A stretch of DNA of 10,015 nt, taken from contig URYF01000056.1 in NCBI GenBank assembly GCA_900551965.1, forward strand, positions 1 to 10,015, given 5' to 3'. Numbering within the stretch: position 1 is the first letter of the stretch; each line of letters begins with the position of its first letter. This DNA comes from an uncultured bacterium. GTDB taxonomy: Bacteria; Cyanobacteriota; Vampirovibrionia; Gastranaerophilales; Gastranaerophilaceae. The notes beneath the pieces are model-generated. The model was given only the letters and a program-made list of their open reading frames with translations, did no database searches and was not told the DNA's origin. The translations under genes and the position numbers were made by a program. Positions 6,419 to 10,015 of this stretch are shown here, one piece after another.

Positions 6419-7468
6419 TTATTCTACACAAGATAAAGTAGCACTTTTTTCAAGGTGAAGAGTGTCGATTAAGGTATTTAATCTTGTGAAAACTTCTTTG
6501 AATTGCGGAATTGATAAACTTTGCTTACCGTCACTAAGAGCACATGACGGGTTGTGGTGAACTTCTACCATTACACCATCAGCTCCTACAACCAATCCTG
6601 CTTTAGCCATCGGCTCAATCAAGTATCTTTGACCTGTACCGTGGCTTGGGTCTACAATAATCGGCAGGTGTGAATATTTTTTAATAACCGGAATTGCTGA
6701 AATATCCAGGAGGTTTCTTGTAAATGCATTATCAAAACTTTTTAACCCGCGTTCACAAAGGATAACCTGTTCATTGCCGTTATACATAATATGCTCTGCA
6801 GCAAGTAAAAATTCTCGGATTGTGCTTGCCGGACCGCGTTTTAGAATAATCGGTTTTCCGCATTTTCCGACGGTTTTTAAGAGTTTAAAATTTTGCATAT
6901 TTCTTGCACCGATTTGAATAACATCAGCATATTTGCAAACTAAATCCAGATCTGCAGAATCCATAAGTTCTGTTACAACCAGAAGTCCGGTTTCTTCTTT
7001 TGCTTTTGCCAAGAATTTTAAACCTTTTTCACCAAGCCCGTCAAAGTCATAAGGAGAGGTTCTCGGTTTAAACGCTCCGCCTCTTAAAAACTGGCAGCCG
7101 AGTTCTTTTGCTGCAATTGCAACTTGTAATAATCCTTCATAATCATCTTCAACAGAACATGGTCCAATCATTGCAACCGGGCGGTTTGCTCCACCGATTT
7201 TAACCCCGTTTTCAAATTCAATAACGGTGTCTTCGGTCTTTCTATCTCTTGATGCAAGTCTGAAGGGTTCTCTGATGAATTTGATTTTTTTAACCCCTTC
7301 CATAGCATCAATTCTGCCAGGAGAAAGAGTTGTTTTATCACCAAGAGCATCAATTACGGTATGAACATCTCCTTCATGGACTATTACTTGAAATCCGTGC
7401 TCTTTTAGCAGGTTTGTGACAGCTTGAATATTTTCTGCTGTTGCATCACGTTCCATAATTATAATCAT
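6419..7468 (-). CDS. aroF: DAHP synthase, type I-beta, with N-terminal regulatory domain
   Basis: 3-deoxy-7-phosphoheptulonate synthase: condenses phosphoenolpyruvate and erythrose-4-phosphate, the entry to the shikimate pathway. The 349 residues match the Thermotoga maritima type. An N-terminal ferredoxin-like regulatory domain (about 1-75, MIIIMERDATAENIQAV then HTVIDALGD) precedes the TIM barrel. Metal ligands of the family are visible: C104 in GPCSVE, H276 in DPSHG, E302 in VEVHHNP and D313 in LSDGKQS. Substrate motifs are KPRTSPY (134-140), QIGARNMQNF (185-194) and LKRG (209-212). In Thermotoga the extra domain mediates inhibition by tyrosine and phenylalanine; the same is inferred here. 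I place the start at 7468 because AGAGG lies 6 bases before it. A longer frame begins at 7531, but that ATG lies within the predicted -35 box and adds a non-homologous hydrophobic stretch. The gene symbol is by function; aroF, aroG and aroA are all used for this type. Confidence 0.94.
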   Translation of the reverse strand: MIIIMERDATAENIQAVTNLLKEHGFQVIVHEGDVHTVIDALGDKTTLSPGRIDAMEGVKKIKFIREPFRLASRDRKTEDTVIEFENGVKIGGANRPVAMIGPCSVEDDYEGLLQVAIAAKELGCQFLRGGAFKPRTSPYDFDGLGEKGLKFLAKAKEETGLLVVTELMDSADLDLVCKYADVIQIGARNMQNFKLLKTVGKCGKPIILKRGPASTIREFLLAAEHIMYNGNEQVILCERGLKSFDNAFTRNLLDISAIPVIKKYSHLPIIVDPSHGTGQRYLIEPMAKAGLVVGADGVMVEVHHNPSCALSDGKQSLSIPQFKEVFTRLNTLIDTLHLEKSATLSCVE

Positions 7469-7484
7469 ATATTTTACCTCTTTT

Positions 7485-7565
7485 CTATAGATATTTAACT
7501 CAATTATAAAAAATAAAAATAAATTAATCAATTTTTCATATCAAAATGTTTTTATATATCTATAG
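7485..7565. repeat. Inverted pair of ATATCTATAG elements in the divergent promoter region
   Basis: CTATAGATAT at 7485-7494 and its exact reverse complement ATATCTATAG at 7556-7565 lie at the two ends of the region between the DAHP synthase gene and the 7587 gene. Allowing one mismatch, the match extends to 14 bases (CTATAGATAT[T/A]TAA). Read in the direction of each gene, the element stands 16 and 21 bases before the start codon, just ahead of the ribosome binding site. On the aroF side it coincides with the predicted transcription start. It could be a shared operator or initiation element. Confidence 0.45.
7503..7531 (-). promoter_or_regulatory. Promoter of the DAHP synthase gene
   Basis: On the minus strand TTGATT (7531-7526) and a perfect TATAAT (7508-7503) are exactly 17 bases apart. 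The predicted transcription start is near 7496, giving a leader of about 28 bases that contains the AGAGG ribosome binding site. The spacer is almost pure A/T. Confidence 0.7.
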
Positions 7566-7586
7566 GGATTAATAGGAGAAAAGAAT

Positions 7587-8147
7587 ATGTGGCAAGTTGA
7601 TTTTGCAAAAGGGTTATTTAATGCAGCCAGAAAAACTGTAAAAACTCAGTCAATACCTAGGGTTTTTGGACGTGCAATTAAGCAAACCGGCAATGGGATG
7701 CGAAGACAAATTATAAGCGGCTTTGGCGGTCCTAATTTAGATGAGAATCATTTTAAATTATTAAATTATTATGCTCAAAGAAATATCAGACCCATAATTG
7801 CAGGTTTTACGGGGCCTAAAAATTCTGCACGATACATTACGGCACAACCTGGTCGAGCTATTATGAGGTTTTTCCCGAACTTTCAAATGCCTAAAATGCA
7901 AAGGCATGTAGTTTTTAATGTAGAAACAAAAAGGATAGCCGTCAAAGGTTTTACCGATTCTGCTGAGCCCGGAATAAAAATTGTTTCAAATGGTACACCG
8001 GGAGCTGCTAAAATTGCTGCAGAAAAGGTTACTCCTGCGACTGAACGTGTTGTTATTCAAGGATTTGGGGGTAACAGTGCAGAAAAAATTATGAAACCGA
8101 TAGATCGCAATTCTCCAAGAACTGTTGTTAAGGGATTTAATGCCTAA
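7587..8147 (+). CDS. Hypothetical protein with repeated Gly-Phe motifs
   Basis: I do not recognise this 186-residue basic protein. It contains about five copies of a short motif, roughly [RK]-x-[IV]-[IV]-x-G-F-x-[GD]: RQIISGFGG (40-48), RPIIAGFTG (68-76), RIAVKGFTD (116-124), RVVIQGFGG (154-162) and RTVVKGFNA (178-186), the last forming the exact C-terminus. GRAIMRFFPN (89-98) may be a decayed sixth copy. The distances between the Gly-Phe pairs are 28, 48, 38 and 24 residues, so the motif is regular but the linkers are not. No signal peptide or membrane span is seen. The N-terminus (1-40) is basic and probably amphipathic. AGGAG lies 8 bases before the ATG, and codon usage is like that of neighbouring genes, which supports a real gene. 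It is divergent from the DAHP synthase gene, and its stop overlaps the enolase stop by 4 bases. It may be a scaffold with repeated docking peptides, which is speculation. Confidence 0.75.
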   Translation: MWQVDFAKGLFNAARKTVKTQSIPRVFGRAIKQTGNGMRRQIISGFGGPNLDENHFKLLNYYAQRNIRPIIAGFTGPKNSARYITAQPGRAIMRFFPNFQMPKMQRHVVFNVETKRIAVKGFTDSAEPGIKIVSNGTPGAAKIAAEKVTPATERVVIQGFGGNSAEKIMKPIDRNSPRTVVKGFNA

Positions 8148-9418
8148 GTTTTTGGATTGAATGCATTTTTACCCAAATAAATTGCATTAGAACCAAGTAT
8201 TTGTTCTATTTTTAAAAGCCGGTTGTATTTTGAAACTCTTTCTGAGCGGGATAATGAGCCGGTTTTAATTTGTCCGCAGTTTAGGGAAACTGCCAAATCC
8301 GCAATAAATGTATCTTCTGTTTCGCCTGAGCGGTGAGAGATTACAGTTGTATAATTATTATTTTGGGCATAATTTATTGCATCAAGGGTTTCTGATACTG
8401 TTCCGATTTGGTTTAGTTTTATCAGTACCGAGTTTGCTATTGAATTTTTTATCCCGTTTTTAATCCTTTCAATATTTGTTACAAATAAATCATCTCCGAC
8501 AAGCTGGCATTTATAGTTAAGTTTTTGTGACAAAAGTTTCCAGCCGGCGATATCATCTTGTTCCATGCCGTCTTCTATCGAAATTATCGGATAATCATTT
8601 ACTAGTTTTTCTAAAATTTCAACAAATTCAGTACTTGAATAGGCGTGATTTCTTATAAAATATTTTCCGTCATTATAAAATTCGCTGGCGGCTGTGTCTA
8701 AACATATTTTTATTTGATCTGTTGTATAATTTGCTTTTTGGATTGCTTCTATAATAAGTTCGATTGCTTCTGAATTGGTTTTTAAGTCAGGTGCAAATCC
8801 GCCTTCATCACCAACGGTCGTTGGCATGTTTCTTTTGTTGAGAATATTTTTTAACGAATAAAAAACTTCAGCTCCCATTTGCAGAGCATGTGAAAAACTT
8901 TCGGCACCAATCGGTGCAATCATAAATTCCTGAAATTCAAGATTGTTTGAAGCATGTACTCCGCCATTTAAAATATTCATCATTGGAACAGGCAGAATAC
9001 AGGCGCTTATCCCGCCCAAATACATATAAAGCGGTACCCCGTAACAGCTTGCTCCTGCTCTTGCGCATGCCATAGAAACCCCTAAAATTGCATTTGCACC
9101 AAGTGTACTTTTGCTATCTGTGCCATCAAGCTCTATAAGAGTTTTATCAATAAGATGCTGGTTTTCTACATTTTTATTAATCAAAACCGGTGCAATAATT
9201 TTATTTACATTGTTAACCGCTTTTTTTACGCTTCTACCGTTAAATTCCGGCTCATTATCCCTTAATTCAAGGGCTTCGTATTTACCTGTTGAAGCGCCTG
9301 ATGGGACTGCAGCCGTACCGCACTCGCCTGAAAATAGTTTTACTTCAACTTCTATTGTAGGGTTGCCGCGCGAATCCAAAATCTGACGGGCATGAATATT
9401 TTTTATTGCAGTAGACAT
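8144..9418 (-). CDS. eno: Enolase (phosphopyruvate hydratase)
   Basis: Converts 2-phosphoglycerate to phosphoenolpyruvate in glycolysis and is also a common RNA degradosome partner. The product is 424 residues, slightly shorter than the 432 of E. coli. Conserved blocks are ILDSRGNPT (13-21), SGASTGKYEALELRD (40-54), GANAILGVSMACARA (107-121), NGGVHASNNLEFQEFM (151-166; H155 and E164), VGDEGGFAPDL (202-212, catalytic E205), the metal-binding aspartate D241, IEDGM (281-285), D309, the catalytic lysine K334 in LIKLNQIG, SHRSGETED (361-369) and K385 in GQIKTGS. All active-site residues expected for the family are present. AGAGGA lies 7 bases before the ATG. The stop overlaps the stop of the convergent 7587-8147 gene by 4 bases. 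The phosphatase-like gene lies 63 bases upstream on the same strand, so co-transcription is possible. Confidence 0.97.
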   Translation of the reverse strand: MSTAIKNIHARQILDSRGNPTIEVEVKLFSGECGTAAVPSGASTGKYEALELRDNEPEFNGRSVKKAVNNVNKIIAPVLINKNVENQHLIDKTLIELDGTDSKSTLGANAILGVSMACARAGASCYGVPLYMYLGGISACILPVPMMNILNGGVHASNNLEFQEFMIAPIGAESFSHALQMGAEVFYSLKNILNKRNMPTTVGDEGGFAPDLKTNSEAIELIIEAIQKANYTTDQIKICLDTAASEFYNDGKYFIRNHAYSSTEFVEILEKLVNDYPIISIEDGMEQDDIAGWKLLSQKLNYKCQLVGDDLFVTNIERIKNGIKNSIANSVLIKLNQIGTVSETLDAINYAQNNNYTTVISHRSGETEDTFIADLAVSLNCGQIKTGSLSRSERVSKYNRLLKIEQILGSNAIYLGKNAFNPKT

Positions 9419-9481
9419 ATTATTTTCCTCTTTTTAAGAAAAATAAATTAAATTTATATCGTGAGCAATAAGTCTTTTTGG

Positions 9482-10015
9482 CTAATCCAGGTATTTGAAA
9501 ATTTCATCAGGTTTATTAATAATAATTTCCGCGCCATTTTTGATTAAAAATTCATTATCTTTAAATCCCCAGCTAACGCTAATACAAGGCATGTTTGAGT
9601 TTTTAGCTGTCATAATATCGACTTCTGAATCTCCTGAATATATTGCATCATTCGTATTTAGTCCGAGTTCTGCTAAAGTCTTTAATACAGTATCGGGAGC
9701 CGGTTTTTTCTTTATTCCGCAAGCTTCATTTTCTCCTGCAGCATAATCAATTAAATCAGGGAAATATCTTTTACATAACTCTTTTACCGCAGTATCGAAC
9801 TTATTTGATACAACTGCAATTTTATAACCTTTTGCCTTTATTTTATTTAACATCTCTATGATGCCATTATATGGCGCGGTTTTATTATACATGTTCTCTG
9901 AATAATTCTTTTTAAAAATTTCAAGACATTTTTCAAAATCAGGATTTTCACTGCCATTTGGTAGTACACGTTCAATTAACTTACGGACTCCGTTTCCTAC
10001 AAAACCGCGAACTTC
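9482..10015 (-). CDS. gph: Phosphoglycolate phosphatase-like HAD hydrolase (5' end outside window)
   Basis: Partial gene running off the right edge. The frame stays open from the stop at 9482 to base 10015, giving 177 C-terminal residues; the ATG at 9892 is internal. The visible part starts with cap-domain sequence typical of phosphoglycolate phosphatases (VRGFVGNGVRKLIERVLP, close to the family's 'VR.FVGnG...Li.ral'). It then shows HAD motif II in IAVVSNK, motif III lysine in KKKPAPD, and motif IV acidic residues in GDSEVDIMTAK. The N-terminal nucleophile motif DxDGT lies outside the window. The family hydrolyses 2-phosphoglycolate, but close relatives act on pyrophosphate (PpaX) or other small phosphates, so the substrate is uncertain. 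The next gene on the strand is eno. Confidence 0.85.
   Translation of the reverse strand, partial: EVRGFVGNGVRKLIERVLPNGSENPDFEKCLEIFKKNYSENMYNKTAPYNGIIEMLNKIKAKGYKIAVVSNKFDTAVKELCKRYFPDLIDYAAGENEACGIKKKPAPDTVLKTLAELGLNTNDAIYSGDSEVDIMTAKNSNMPCISVSWGFKDNEFLIKNGAEIIINKPDEIFKYLD

Noticed and set aside
8160..8188. Inverted repeat AATGCA/TGCATT just past the GF-repeat gene, as its terminator
   Set aside because: It has only 6 pairs, a 17-base loop, no T-run, and lies inside the eno coding region.
9111..9386. Plus-strand open frame of 91 codons opposite the eno 5' region
   Set aside because: It is antisense to strongly conserved enolase sequence, has no recognisable product, and mirrors the eno codons.
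9892..9892. ATG at 9892 as the start of a short 136-residue phosphatase
   Set aside because: The same frame continues upstream to the window edge with conserved cap-domain sequence, so the ATG is internal.

Overview
This is an ordinary, densely packed, AT-rich bacterial chromosomal segment: about one third G+C by eye, short intergenic gaps and mostly housekeeping genes. No rRNA, tRNA, CRISPR array, insertion sequence or prophage gene is visible. The source looks like a low-GC gut or environmental bacterium. The dehydrogenase at 5126-5878 resembles cyanobacterial TyrA, including a cofactor loop and substrate motifs like those I remember from the Synechocystis enzyme. Together with the base composition this makes a non-photosynthetic relative of Cyanobacteria (Vampirovibrionia/Melainabacteria, e.g. 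Gastranaerophilales) my best guess. That placement is inference, and a Firmicute is not excluded.

Layout. Bases 1-69 may be the tail of an upstream gene, followed by a hairpin with a T-run. At 113-1967 lie two overlapping clamp-loader genes, holA (delta) and holB (delta prime). A clear extended -10 promoter then opens a run of plus-strand genes: plsY (phospholipid synthesis), proB and proA (the first two steps of proline synthesis), and tyrA (last step towards tyrosine). proB may also have its own promoter. Convergent to tyrA is a small unrecognised membrane-anchored basic protein (5894-6268, minus). Upstream of it on the same strand is a type I-beta DAHP synthase with a ferredoxin-like regulatory domain (6419-7468), the entry step of the shikimate pathway. 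The first and last enzymes of tyrosine synthesis therefore flank the unknown gene.

A divergent promoter region (7469-7586) separates the DAHP synthase from a second unrecognised gene (7587-8147), whose product carries about five copies of a short Gly-Phe motif, the last at its C-terminus. Its stop codon overlaps that of a convergent enolase gene (8144-9418). Upstream of eno on the minus strand is the C-terminal part of a phosphoglycolate-phosphatase-like HAD hydrolase that runs off the right edge.

The recognised genes cover DNA replication, membrane lipid, proline, aromatic amino acid and glycolytic metabolism. No new defence or mobile system is evident. The least explained parts are the two hypothetical proteins and the repeated ATATCTATAG element in the divergent promoter region. 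Several loci (holA, proB) have promoter-like boxes so close to the start codon, with no Shine-Dalgarno sequence, that leaderless mRNAs are possible.
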